NCBI GenBank assembly: GCA_003022685.1
Contig: PXSV01000187.1
Location: 1 to 12,129 of the forward strand
DNA length: 12,129 nucleotides
Source: Halobacteriales archaeon SW_9_67_24
GTDB taxonomy: Archaea; Halobacteriota; Halobacteria; Halobacteriales; Halococcaceae
Direction of reading: 5' to 3'
Shown here: one piece after another, positions 1 through 6,928 of the stretch
How the letters are laid out: every line of letters begins with the position of its first letter
Numbering within the stretch: position 1 is the first letter of the stretch
Notes under the pieces: model-generated
Told to the model about the DNA's origin: nothing
What the model saw: only the letters and a program-made list of their open reading frames with translations
The model's database searches: none
Made by a program: the position numbers and the translations under genes

Positions 1-361
1 CTCGCGGTTCGTCGCGGAGTTCGTCGGCGACAACAACCTCTTCGACGGCGAGGTGTCCGCGACCCAACCGCCGCGCGCTCGCGTGGACGATCACGAGATT
101 CGACTTCCCGAAACCAGCGACGTGTCGACCGGGGAGTCAGTAACGCTTTGCGTCCGTCCCGAGAAGATCCGCCTTGGAGAAGGCGAGACGACGCTGACCG
201 CGACCGTCGAGAACAGCGAGTTCCTCGGCGACGCCTACCGGCTCCACTGCACATGGAACGGCCGCTCGTTGCTCGTGAAAACCGACGCCAGACAGCCGCC
301 AGGCGACACGATCGAGTTGGGGTTCGACGCAGCCGACATTCATCTGCTGTCTGGCGAGTGA
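1..361 (+). CDS. ABC transporter ATP-binding protein, C-terminal part (partial, TOBE domain)
   Basis: The reading frame is already open at base 2 and ends at a TGA at 359-361, so the gene starts outside the window. The first residues, SRFVAEFVGDNNLFDGEV, are the hallmark linker that follows the nucleotide-binding domain in PotA/FbpC/MalK-type ATPases of importers. The rest has the features of a TOBE domain: a CVRPEKIRL strand and a C-terminal beta-rich stretch ending in DIHLLSGE. The Walker motifs would lie upstream and are not visible. The protein would energise uptake of a small solute (polyamine, iron or similar) at the inner face of the membrane; the substrate cannot be told from this part. 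It converges on the MATE gene with 66 bp between the stops, which contains nothing more than a short T-run. Confidence is high for the family and low for the substrate. Confidence 0.88.
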   Translation, partial: SRFVAEFVGDNNLFDGEVSATQPPRARVDDHEIRLPETSDVSTGESVTLCVRPEKIRLGEGETTLTATVENSEFLGDAYRLHCTWNGRSLLVKTDARQPPGDTIELGFDAADIHLLSGE

Positions 362-427
362 GAAGCCGGTGCTTTGGTTGCTCTCGCGGGGCTTTTCATC
401 GCGCCGTCGAGATCGCGCCGGGGGACG

Positions 428-1858
428 TCAGGCCGGGGCGTCGGGGCGGTGTCGCCGGCTGACCTGCTTCCACTTCTCGGAGGCGAAGCGGTAGTAGTTG
501 AGCACCGCCGGGACCGTCGTCTCGGCGAGGAAGGCGAGGTACAGCCCGTAGAGCCCGAGCGATGTCGTCGCGCCGAGGTAGGCAAGCGGGATGGCGACGC
601 CGAAGATCCCGAGCGCCTGGCTGTAAAACGGCCACCCGGTGTCGCCGCTCGCGTCGAGCGTGCCGGCGGCGGACCCCGAGACGCCCTTGAGAACGATCGC
701 GACGCAGGCCGCAGAGACCAGCGATACCGCGACCGAGATCACGGTCTCGGAGCCGCCGCCAGCGAAGGCCGCGACGAGGGGTTCGGCGAACACGAAGACG
801 ATCACCGCCGAGACGAAGTAGACCGCGACCGCGAAGCGAACGATCTCGCGGCCGTAGGCTTCCGCGGTCTCCTCGTGACCGCTGCCGAGTTCCTGGCCGA
901 CGAGGCTGGACGAAGCGAGACCGAAGCCCCAGCCGGGCGTGTTCATCAAGCCCCAGATCCGACGTGCGATCACGTACGCCGCGACGACCCCCGGCCCGAA
1001 CAGCGCGACGATGGCGAGCATCGGGAACTCCGCGACCGTCCAGACGAGGTTCCGGCCGATCACGGGGGCACCGATGTCGACGAGTTCGCGGACGTCGACG
1101 AGGTAGCTTCCCCGCGGGTCGATCTGCAAGGGGAGTTCGCCAAGGCCGGGAAGGCGACCCGCGACGAGCCCGACCGCGAAGATCCCGGTCACGATCGCGT
1201 TCGAGAGCACAGTCCCGAGCGCCGCGCCGGCAACCCCGAGATCGAGACCGAAGATCAGGATTGCGTTGATGACGGCGTTCGCGACCGCGCCGCCGGAGCG
1301 GAGGACCATGGGTATCTGGGCGTCGTCGACGCCGATGAACACCCGGCTCCCGACGAGGTTGAGCGCCGCAAAGGGGATGCCGAACGCGACGACTTGGAGG
1401 TAGGTCGCGCCGAGCGCGACCGCCTCGGCGTCGTTGCTCAGGAGGGCGACGAGATCCGGTGCGAAGAACCAGAAGATCGCGACGAGCGGCAGCGTGAGCG
1501 CGACCACGACGACGGCGCTCGATCGCACGGCCCGATCGACCGCGCCGAGGCGCTTGGCCCCGTAGCGCTGGGAGACGAGGGCGATCGTCCCAGCGGCGAT
1601 CCCGCCGCCGGCGGCGAACGCGAGCCCCCAGAAGGGACTCGCGAAGCCCACGCCGGCGATGCCGACCGAGCCGACCGCGATGCCGACCATCGCGATGTCG
1701 ACCGCGTTCTTCGACATCCTGGCGATCCCCGTGAGAATGCGCGGCCACGCGAGATCGGTCGTCCGGCGTGCCCGCTCGGATTCGATGAGATCGGCACGCA
1801 CGAGGGCGAGTCCGATGTACAGTACGACGACTCTGATAGGATTTGAAAGGCGGACCAC
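428..1858 (-). CDS. MATE-family multidrug / organic cation efflux transporter
   Basis: This is a polytopic membrane protein of about 476 residues, typical for the MATE (MOP superfamily) family, which exports cationic drugs or metabolites using an Na+ or H+ gradient. The N-terminal signature ARMSKNAVDIAMVGIAVG, followed by GIAGVGFASPFWG, is that of haloarchaeal MATE proteins (NorM/DinF-like). About twelve hydrophobic segments alternate with short charged loops, and the two halves resemble each other. The frame stays open to 1966, but no ATG is available near the family N-terminus. The GTG at 1858 places VVRLSNPIRVV just before the first membrane helix. A CTATATTC box (centre about 1889) lies some 30 nt upstream, which fits a leaderless start there. 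The frame above it is A/T-rich and does not look coding. The substrate is unknown. Confidence 0.87.
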   Translation of the reverse strand: MVRLSNPIRVVVLYIGLALVRADLIESERARRTTDLAWPRILTGIARMSKNAVDIAMVGIAVGSVGIAGVGFASPFWGLAFAAGGGIAAGTIALVSQRYGAKRLGAVDRAVRSSAVVVVALTLPLVAIFWFFAPDLVALLSNDAEAVALGATYLQVVAFGIPFAALNLVGSRVFIGVDDAQIPMVLRSGGAVANAVINAILIFGLDLGVAGAALGTVLSNAIVTGIFAVGLVAGRLPGLGELPLQIDPRGSYLVDVRELVDIGAPVIGRNLVWTVAEFPMLAIVALFGPGVVAAYVIARRIWGLMNTPGWGFGLASSSLVGQELGSGHEETAEAYGREIVRFAVAVYFVSAVIVFVFAEPLVAAFAGGGSETVISVAVSLVSAACVAIVLKGVSGSAAGTLDASGDTGWPFYSQALGIFGVAIPLAYLGATTSLGLYGLYLAFLAETTVPAVLNYYRFASEKWKQVSRRHRPDAPA

Positions 1859-2087
1859 TACGAACGTAGACTCTACCGGATGGGGGAATATAGGGCTTCC
1901 TTTCTGCTGATCGCTTGTTCTATTTATCGTTACATACACGAGAATGTTTCTGATTCGTGTTACCACGAGTCACAGCGTCACTCCGGTCGCTCGGCTGGCG
2001 GACGGATCGCTGTCGACCGGCCCGAAGTGCGGAGCGGTACCGAGGAGAACCCGATGATGTGATGGCGTGCGGCGATCGCTGTCGGCG
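1859..2087. promoter_or_regulatory. Intergenic region with promoter elements of the MATE gene
   Basis: This 229-bp spacer is clearly less G+C-rich between 1880 and 1960 than its surroundings. Two TATA-like boxes read towards the MATE gene: CTATATTC at about 1886-1893 and ATAAATA at 1921-1927. The nearer one is at the right distance for a transcript that begins at the GTG at 1858. The farther one would give a leader of about 40 nt. No repeat or RNA gene was seen in the remaining part (1967-2087). Confidence 0.45.
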
Positions 2088-2444
2088 CTATCGGGACGCC
2101 GGCTCGACGGTGGTCGTCCCGTCGATCGAGGCGTGCTGGAGCGCGATGTCGTGGCGGGTGTGACGCGCGTGGGCTTCGGCCCATCGCCGCGCGGGGCGCT
2201 CGGTCAGAAACGCCTCGTGGCCAGGACAGCGACGACACTCCGCGAGCCACGGGGTGACGTCGTCGGGGAAGTGGCCCGTATGCTGGCGGTGATCGAGCGC
2301 GAACTGTTCTATCGCCCCGTTGCCGGCGTGGAGTTCGTCGAGTTCGTAGTCGAGGTCCCACTCGCGGTCGCACCGACTGCACGCGATCGTGGGCGTGTCG
2401 TCGATTTCTTCGGTCGTGTCGTCGGTGTCACGTGGGTCCGACAT
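2088..2444 (-). CDS. Small protein with two zinc-knuckle-like halves (hypothetical)
   Basis: This is a 118-residue soluble, acidic protein of unknown function. It starts with a disordered Asp/Glu/Thr tail (residues 1-20) and then has two similar halves. The first has C22-x2-C25 and ends in H52-x2-H55-T-G-H58. The second has C70-x2-C73 and ends in H92-x2-H95-T-R-H98. The repeated order (CxxC, then HxxHTxH) suggests two metal sites, probably zinc, made by an internal duplication. The ATG at 2444 was preferred to one 20 codons upstream because the extra residues (GQQRWKTGGTKPLT) look non-coding. The gene lies 70 nt downstream of the CBS gene on the same strand and could share its transcript. No clear TATA box is visible just upstream. 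No function is assigned; nucleic-acid or protein binding are possibilities. Confidence 0.7.
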   Translation of the reverse strand: MSDPRDTDDTTEEIDDTPTIACSRCDREWDLDYELDELHAGNGAIEQFALDHRQHTGHFPDDVTPWLAECRRCPGHEAFLTERPARRWAEAHARHTRHDIALQHASIDGTTTVEPASR

Positions 2445-2514
2445 GGCTCGATCTACCGGCGTGAGGGGTTTCGTCCCTCCGGTCTTCCAGCGCTGTTGGC
2501 CCACTAGCGGGGAG

Positions 2515-2919
2515 CTACGAGGGACTCGGCGTCTGGACGTGTGAGAGGTAGGCCGCGAGATCGGTCGTCGTCAGGATCCCGATGACGCCGTCGGGCTCGC
2601 TCACGACGGGCATGTGATGAAAGCCGTGCTCGACCATCGCGTCCGCGATGTCGCGGATCGAGTCCTGGGGCGTGGCCGTCACGACGTCCGTGCTCATGTA
2701 CTGCTCCACCGTCGTCTCGACTTTCGGGTGGCTCTCGGCGACGATCCCGACGTAGTCGGTGGTGGTGACGATCCCGAGGAGCTGGTTGTCCTCGTCGACC
2801 ACGATGACCGAGCCGATCTCCTCGTCGAGCATCGTCTCCGCTACCTCCTCGACGAGCGTGTCCGGCGAGACGGTGTACAGGTCAGTCGACATGAGCTGGC
2901 CCGCGAAAATATCGTCCAT
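2515..2919 (-). CDS. CBS-domain pair protein
   Basis: The 134-residue protein consists almost entirely of two CBS domains (about residues 10-62 and 74-128). These start with LMSTDLYTVSPDTLVEEVAE and YMSTDVVTATPQDSIRDIAD, and each contains the conserved strand-turn-helix (GIVTTTDYVGIV and GILTTTDLAAYL). Paired CBS domains form a Bateman module that binds adenine nucleotides, S-adenosylmethionine or similar ligands and usually regulates another protein. No effector domain is fused here, so the partner is unknown. The ATG at 2919 was chosen over one 12 codons upstream because MDDIFAGQLMS is the usual beginning in haloarchaeal relatives, and a CTTATGAG box (about 2943-2949) lies some 27 nt upstream, which suggests a leaderless mRNA. 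The stop is 70 nt before the zinc-knuckle gene. Confidence 0.86.
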   Translation of the reverse strand: MDDIFAGQLMSTDLYTVSPDTLVEEVAETMLDEEIGSVIVVDEDNQLLGIVTTTDYVGIVAESHPKVETTVEQYMSTDVVTATPQDSIRDIADAMVEHGFHHMPVVSEPDGVIGILTTTDLAAYLSHVQTPSPS

Positions 2920-2938
2920 GATCGTTACCGACACGGCT

Positions 2939-2952
2939 GACTCATAAGCGTT
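2939..2952 (-). promoter_or_regulatory. TATA-like box of the CBS gene
   Basis: Read on the minus strand, the sequence GAACGCTTATGAG contains a T/A-rich core about 27 nt before the ATG at 2919. That is the usual TATA-to-start distance for leaderless haloarchaeal genes. The assignment rests on position and composition only. Confidence 0.45.
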
Positions 2953-3000
2953 CACCCGGCTCCCACGATGCAGGGTTCCTCTCTTCGATACCGGGCCGGC

Positions 3001-4008
3001 TCAGTCACCCGCTGCCGGTTCCGCCGGCAGTCCCGCCGGCGGCCCGCCCCCCAGCTGCTCGCGGTCGTGTTCCGCGCCGAAGTCGTGGTTCGGCCCGACC
3101 GCGACGATCCGTTTGGGGTTCAGGTCCGCGTGGGTTTCGTAGTAGTGCTCGGTGATGTGGTCCATGTTCACCGTTGCGGCCACTCCGGGGAGCTGGTAGA
3201 GCTCCTTCAGGTAGTTCCAGAGGTTCGGGTACTCCGCGATTTTCCTGACGTTGCATTTGAAATGGGTGTGATACACATCGTCGAACCGGATCAGCGTCGT
3301 GAACATGCAGACGTCGGCCTCGCTGAGCGAATCGCCGCAGAGGTAGCGCTGGTCGTCGAGCACCGCCTCCCAGTGATCGAGCGCGTCGAACAGCTCGGAC
3401 ACGGCGTTCTCGTAGGCGTCCTGGGTGCCGGCGAAGCCCGTGCGATAGACGCCGTTGTTGATCGGCTCGTAGATCGCGTCGATCGTCTCGTCTACCTCGT
3501 CGCGCTTGCCCTCGGGGTAGAGCGTCGCGTCGTTCGCGAACTCCTCGAAGGCGGTGTCGAGCATCCGCACGATCTCCGCGGACTCGTTGTTGACGATGGT
3601 GTCCTGCTTTTTGTCCCAGAGGACAGGCACCGTCACGCGACCGGTCACGTCGGGATCGGCTTCGATGTAGGCCTCCCGGAGGTAGTCGAACCCGTTCACG
3701 GTGTCGGGGGTTGCCCCCTCGCGCTCGGGGGTGAACTGCCAGCCGTCCTCGTCGCGGTAGGGATCGACCACGTCGACCGAGATGGCGTCTTCGAGCCCGC
3801 GGAGCGCCCGCGTGACGAGCGTCCGGTGGGCCCACGGGCAGGCCAGCGAGACGTAGAGGGGATAGCGGCCCGCCTCGGCCGGGAACTCGGCGTCGGGGTC
3901 CGCCTCGATCCAGTCCCGGAAGCTCGTCTCCTGTCGGTCGAACTCGCCGTCGTCATCCGTGGATTCGTAGGCGTCGGTCACCCACTCGCCGTCGATGAGT
4001 TGGTTCAC
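3001..4008 (-). CDS. Glutathione S-transferase family protein, glutathionyl-hydroquinone reductase-like (YqjG/ECM4 type)
   Basis: This is a cytosolic protein of about 335 residues, matching the Xi-class GST family (YqjG/ECM4/PcpF). Members use an active-site cysteine to remove glutathione from glutathionyl-hydroquinones. Cys57 sits in the signature SLACPWAHRTLV at the start of the thioredoxin-like domain. A helical C-terminal domain follows, with LCGDSLSEADVCMFTTLIRFDDVY, HFKCNVRKI and YPNLWNYLKELYQLPG, all typical of the family. Haloarchaea use gamma-glutamylcysteine rather than glutathione, so the true thiol partner is probably that; this is an inference. The GTG at 4008 gives the family N-terminus (NQLIDGEWVTDAYES). 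The frame continues far upstream through the uL16 gene, but that part is only the antisense of uL16. A Gly/Pro/Ala-rich tail of about 20 residues is encoded by hairpin-like DNA. The gene is divergent from uL16. Confidence 0.88.
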   Translation of the reverse strand: MNQLIDGEWVTDAYESTDDDGEFDRQETSFRDWIEADPDAEFPAEAGRYPLYVSLACPWAHRTLVTRALRGLEDAISVDVVDPYRDEDGWQFTPEREGATPDTVNGFDYLREAYIEADPDVTGRVTVPVLWDKKQDTIVNNESAEIVRMLDTAFEEFANDATLYPEGKRDEVDETIDAIYEPINNGVYRTGFAGTQDAYENAVSELFDALDHWEAVLDDQRYLCGDSLSEADVCMFTTLIRFDDVYHTHFKCNVRKIAEYPNLWNYLKELYQLPGVAATVNMDHITEHYYETHADLNPKRIVAVGPNHDFGAEHDREQLGGGPPAGLPAEPAAGD

Positions 4009-4116
4009 GATGGAAGAAGGGGCTCGGGACCCAAAGCCCCGTCGCCGACGTGTGTGGGCGGCACACGCTGGCTTCGAAGGCTTTATTCGCGCCGTCGGCC
4101 TCCCGTCGGTAAGATC
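4009..4116. promoter_or_regulatory. Divergent promoter region between the GST and uL16 genes
   Basis: This 108-bp spacer separates two divergent starts. Towards uL16, a GGCTTTATTCG box (TTTATT at about 4082-4087) lies some 32 nt before the ATG at 4117, a good archaeal TATA box for a nearly leaderless ribosomal-protein mRNA. Towards the GST gene only a weak box (GGGCTTTGGG, about 4030-4038) is present at the expected distance. No operator-like repeat was seen. Confidence 0.5.
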
Positions 4117-4647
4117 ATGTCCGAAAAACCTGCCTCGATGTATCGCGAGATCTCGAAGCCGCCCTACACCCGCAAGGAGTACATCACCGGGATCCCCGGC
4201 TCGAAGATCGCACAGCACAAGATGGGCGACGTCCAGGCCGATCCCGAGGACTTCCCGGTCCAGATCAGCCTCTCGGTCGAGGAGGAGCTCCAGCTCCGCC
4301 ACGGCGCGCTCGAGTCCTCGCGGCTGTCGGCCAACCGCCATCTCCTCAAGAACCTCGGCGAGGGCAACTACAAGATGATCCTCCGGAAGTTTCCCCACCA
4401 CGTTCTTCGGGAGAACAAGCAAGCGACCGGCGCGGGCGCGGACCGCGTGTCCGATGGAATGCGCCAGGCGTTCGGCAAGCCCGTCGGCACCGCCGCACGG
4501 GTCGATTCGGGCGAGCGCATTTTCACGATCTGGTGTGACGTCGACCAGGCCGAGGCGGCGAAGGAGGCACTCCGGCGGGCGTACAACAAGATCGGCTCGC
4601 CGTGTGACGTCACCGTCGAGCGCGGCGAGGAACTCCTCGTCGCCTGA
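4117..4647 (+). CDS. rpl10e: Large ribosomal subunit protein uL16 (archaeal L10e)
   Basis: The 176-residue product is an archaeal/eukaryotic-type L10e (uL16), which sits near the peptidyl-transferase centre and the tRNA-binding face of the 50S subunit. Diagnostic segments include KPASMYREISKPPYTRKEYI at the N-terminus, GIPGSKIAQHKMG, the RLSANRHLLKNLG motif, FPHHVLRENK and the GAGADRVSDGMRQAFGKPVG loop region. The C-terminus ends in a KIGSPCDVTVE strand. The length agrees with the family. The ATG at 4117 follows a TATA box at the correct distance. Codon use is G/C-ending like its neighbours. The gene stands alone rather than in a large ribosomal operon and is followed 61 nt later by the ATP-grasp gene on the same strand, which has its own possible promoter. 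Confidence 0.96.
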   Translation: MSEKPASMYREISKPPYTRKEYITGIPGSKIAQHKMGDVQADPEDFPVQISLSVEEELQLRHGALESSRLSANRHLLKNLGEGNYKMILRKFPHHVLRENKQATGAGADRVSDGMRQAFGKPVGTAARVDSGERIFTIWCDVDQAEAAKEALRRAYNKIGSPCDVTVERGEELLVA

Positions 4648-4708
4648 CGGCACCCTCCAGTCGTCTCGCTTCTCGAACGCTTTTCCTTCCGGCCGCCGTC
4701 GATCCGTC

Positions 4709-5572
4709 ATGCTCAACCTCGCGGTCGCCACGCGAGAGGAGACCTTCGAGCGGATGGGCGATCCGCTGGCCGATCGCGGGATCGACGCCCGACACGTCCA
4801 GTGCGAGGAACGGACGACGCACCTCACCGATCCGCCAACCGAGTTCGACGGGTTCGACGTGGGGTTCGTCCATCCCTCGCGGATCATGGAGGGTGGGGTC
4901 GCCGACGCGCTGCTCGACGTGCCGTGGGTCAACGACCGCGAGGCGATCCTCACTTCTCGGAACAAGGTCGACGTCATCGCGCGCCTCGCTCGTGCTGACG
5001 TCCCGGTGCCCGACACGGTGTTGGTCTCGAACCCGGTCGACGACGCCGAACTGGAGGGCGTTTTCGAGCGGTTCAACCCGCCTGTGGTGGTGAAGCCGAA
5101 CTCCACGACGCGCGGGACGGGGGTCGTGAAGGTCGGCGATCTCGATTCCTTCCTCGGGGTCACGGACTACCTCGCACTGGTGCACGACTACCAGGCGACC
5201 GGCGATCGGTCCTTCCTCGTCCAGGAGTACGTCCCCGACGCGCGGGACTACCGTGCGATGTGCATCGACGGTGAGTACGTCGGCGCGGTCGAGCGGCGAC
5301 TGCCCGATCCGGCCCGGAGTGTGGGGCGGTGGAAACACAATGTCCATCGTGGGGCCGAGGCCGAAGGCGTCGATCTCGCCGACGAACTCCGCGACCTCGC
5401 CGAGCGCACCGCCGACGAACTGGGGATTCCGTGGCTCGGGGTCGATCTGCTCGTGACCGACGATCGCGCCGTGGTTTCCGAAACCAACGCCCGGCCGACG
5501 ATCGACGACGAGACGAAGTACGAACCCGACTTTTACGACGATCTCGCGGCGCTCATCGAAGACCAGCTGTGA
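4709..5572 (+). CDS. RimK-like ATP-grasp ligase (alpha-L-glutamate ligase family)
   Basis: This 287-residue cytosolic protein has the ATP-grasp fold of the RimK family, which joins an amino group to an ATP-activated carboxylate (for example adding glutamate to a protein or cofactor). Residues 1-85 form the small N-terminal domain (GFVHPSRIMEGG). NKVDVIARLARADVPVPDT (85-103) is the usual helix leading into the ATP-binding part. PPVVVKPNSTTRGTGVVKV (124-142) holds the ATP lysine and flexible loop, and VQEYVPDARDYRAMCIDG (171-188) the adenine-contact strand. SETNARPTID (257-266) provides the metal-binding Glu and Asn. The ATG at 4709 follows a CTTTTCC box about 27 nt upstream. The frame is open earlier, but only across the uL16 gene. 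The substrate is not evident; the nearness to uL16 does not prove that uL16 is the target. Confidence 0.85.
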   Translation: MLNLAVATREETFERMGDPLADRGIDARHVQCEERTTHLTDPPTEFDGFDVGFVHPSRIMEGGVADALLDVPWVNDREAILTSRNKVDVIARLARADVPVPDTVLVSNPVDDAELEGVFERFNPPVVVKPNSTTRGTGVVKVGDLDSFLGVTDYLALVHDYQATGDRSFLVQEYVPDARDYRAMCIDGEYVGAVERRLPDPARSVGRWKHNVHRGAEAEGVDLADELRDLAERTADELGIPWLGVDLLVTDDRAVVSETNARPTIDDETKYEPDFYDDLAALIEDQL

Positions 5573-5792
5573 CTGGCGGTGCGGTTGCGGGGCGGCGCGG
5601 GCCTGGCGGATGAAGGGCGAGGTCACGAGCGGAGCGAGTGGCCGAGGGCTTCGGCGGTGCTGTGCGGTTGCGGGGCGGTTGCGGAGAGCATCAGTAATCG
5701 TACCGCGAACGAGCGAAGCGAGTGAGCGGGTGTTTTTAGCGTAGATTCTTGCGAGTAGCGAGGGACGCGAGGCGGCGCGAAGAGGTGGGTGT
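5573..5792. repeat. Intergenic region with an imperfect tandem duplication (about 83 bp)
   Basis: Two convergent genes end on either side of this 220-bp stretch. The 17-mer GTGCGGTTGCGGGGCGG occurs at 5579-5595 and 5662-5678. The 15-mer CGAGCG(G/A)AGCGAGTG occurs at 5626-5640 and 5710-5724. The copies are 83 and 84 bp apart, so the blocks recur in the same order, as in a decayed tandem duplication. A TGTTTTTAGC tract at 5731-5740 could end transcription of the ATP-grasp gene. No coding region is seen. Confidence 0.6.
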
Positions 5793-6182
5793 TCAGAGAT
5801 CGATGTCCGCGGAGGCGTCGGTCCGGTCGAAGACGACTTCGAGGATCCCGTTGTTGTAGGTCGCGTTCGCGGAGCGTTCGTCGACACGGACGGGAAGCTG
5901 GACGCGCTCGGTGGTCTCGCGGCGGTCGCCGGTGGCGTCGATCGTGAGCCGCTGGCCATCGCAGGTGAGATCGATCGACTCCTTGTCGACCCCGGGGAGG
6001 TCCGCGACGACGCGCACGCGATCCTCGGCCTCGTAGACGCTGACGTGGGGATCGCCACCGACGGTGTCGGTCTGGATGTTGACGTCGCCGCCGACCATGT
6101 CGTTCATCATCCGCTCGATCTCGTCGAAGATGTCCCCGAAGGGATCGCGATCATCGCGGTCGTCGCGGTCGTCCGGACGCAT
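5793..6182 (-). CDS. Hsp20 / alpha-crystallin small heat-shock protein
   Basis: This 129-residue protein belongs to the small heat-shock proteins, ATP-independent chaperones that form oligomers and hold unfolding proteins. The N-terminal arm is short and very hydrophilic (repeated DRD units, residues 4-13) and leads to an amphipathic segment, FDEIERMMNDMVGG. The alpha-crystallin domain follows, with VYEAEDRVRVVADLPGVDKE, the strand LTIDATGDR, and the typical NATYNNGILEVVFDRT near the end. The last residues, ADIDL, contain an I-x-L-like C-terminal anchor. The ATG at 6182 was chosen over one 9 codons upstream because a CTTTTTGT box (about 6206-6213) lies about 27 nt before it, suggesting a leaderless mRNA. 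No specific heat-shock operator could be recognised. A detached gap 3' end lies directly upstream. Confidence 0.92.
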   Translation of the reverse strand: MRPDDRDDRDDRDPFGDIFDEIERMMNDMVGGDVNIQTDTVGGDPHVSVYEAEDRVRVVADLPGVDKESIDLTCDGQRLTIDATGDRRETTERVQLPVRVDERSANATYNNGILEVVFDRTDASADIDL

Positions 6183-6205
6183 GGACGACGATAGGACTGG
6201 ATGGG

Positions 6206-6213
6206 ACAAAAAG
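6206..6213 (-). promoter_or_regulatory. TATA-like box of the hsp20 gene
   Basis: On the minus strand the sequence CCCTTTTTGTCCC lies about 27 nt before the ATG at 6182. It is squeezed between that start and the stop of the gap remnant at 6222, so the hsp20 promoter directly borders the island edge. Confidence 0.45.
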
Positions 6214-6221
6214 GGTTCGCG

Positions 6222-6260
6222 TCAGAAGCCCATGCCGAGCGCGTCGTCGGTGGTCTGAAC
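6222..6260 (-). pseudogene. Detached 3' end of a glyceraldehyde-3-phosphate dehydrogenase gene
   Basis: Read on the minus strand, 6254-6222 encodes TTDDALGMGF and a TGA stop. The intact gap gene at 8127-9203 has TTDDALGVGF at residues 344-353. The first seven codons (6234-6254) match 8154-8174 at 20 of 21 bases. Outside that block the DNA identity drops sharply, although one residue pair upstream (S-V against S-I) still resembles gap. The remnant has no start and cannot make a protein. It is probably the original end of gap, displaced by insertion of the island, or less likely the end of a second, lost gap copy. Confidence 0.6.
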
Positions 6261-6403
6261 GCTCCCCACAGCGACAGGGGTTGCTCCCCGCTCGGAGACA
6301 CGCCACGACTGTCGCCGTTGGAGTGGCTGTCGGTCAGAGTCTACACTGATGCTGAAACCGCCTTCGGCGACAGCTCCGACGGTAGTCCCCTCCAGCAGCG
6401 CTG

Positions 6404-6928
6404 CTATCGCCGACCTCCCGGTTCACGGTAGTCCTCGGGGAGCGCATCGCTGATCCGTTCGATCGGCGCACGATAGCCCGCTTCGTCGATCCAGCGGCGG
6501 AGCACCTTATCCGCGTCATCGATCCCGAGCTGTCCGTCGACGATCAGCTGCACCAGCAGTCCGATCGAGCCAGTCACCGAAATCTCACGTTCGGCGGCGA
6601 GTTCGCGCGCAGCACGGTCGTCGGTGGCGAGCGTCCCGTCGTGCTCGTCAGCTGCGGAGAGCGCGTGCGCTTCACCGCGGTCGAGTGCGTTACGGAGAGC
6701 CGTATCGGGATCGCTGTCAAAGGCGACGCGCTCGACCGCCTCGATCGCGGGGTCGAGGAAGTCGTAGCCGTTTTCGACGCCAGCGCGCAACTCGTCGTGG
6801 ACGGCGGCGACCGTGACGAGCCGAGCCGGGACCCCATCGAGTACGTCGAGATCGCCGGTGTACGCGAAATTCGAGAGTACCGTTGTGTCTACTACCGTCG
6901 GCGAGCGTAGCTGCTCACTCTCCGTCAT
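6404..6928 (-). CDS. PIN-domain ribonuclease toxin (DUF3368 / VapC-like)
   Basis: The 174-residue product has the PIN-fold pattern of the DUF3368 group, found in archaea and cyanobacteria as partner of UPF0175 antitoxins. PIN toxins are Mg2+-dependent RNases that cut tRNA, rRNA or mRNA. The acidic residues expected at the active site are visible: Asp14 in TVVDTTVLSNF, Glu46 in VHDELRAG, Glu86 in DRGEAHALSAADEHDG, and Asp103/Asp104 in LATDDRAARELA. The C-terminal helices (VLRRWIDEAGYRAPIERIS) are also typical. All key residues are present, so the toxin looks functional. The ATG at 6928 overlaps the end of the antitoxin gene by 14 nt, which indicates translational coupling in one operon. The TAG stop lies in a 12-bp palindrome (6394-6405, AGCAGCGCTGCT). 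Confidence 0.85.
   Translation of the reverse strand: MTESEQLRSPTVVDTTVLSNFAYTGDLDVLDGVPARLVTVAAVHDELRAGVENGYDFLDPAIEAVERVAFDSDPDTALRNALDRGEAHALSAADEHDGTLATDDRAARELAAEREISVTGSIGLLVQLIVDGQLGIDDADKVLRRWIDEAGYRAPIERISDALPEDYREPGGRR

Noticed and set aside
374..1846. Long plus-strand open frame of 490 codons opposite the MATE gene
   Set aside because: It is antisense to a clear polytopic transporter and consists of Arg/Asp/Glu-rich low-complexity residues, typical of shadow frames in G+C-rich DNA.
4009..5163. Minus-strand frame extending the GST gene upstream to 720 codons
   Set aside because: The extension is entirely antisense to uL16 and the ATP-grasp gene, and the family N-terminus fits the GTG at 4008.
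5573..5792. CRISPR-like array between the ATP-grasp and hsp20 genes
   Set aside because: Only two copies of each short block are present, the intervening sequence is not spacer-like, and no cas gene is near; a decayed tandem duplication explains it better.
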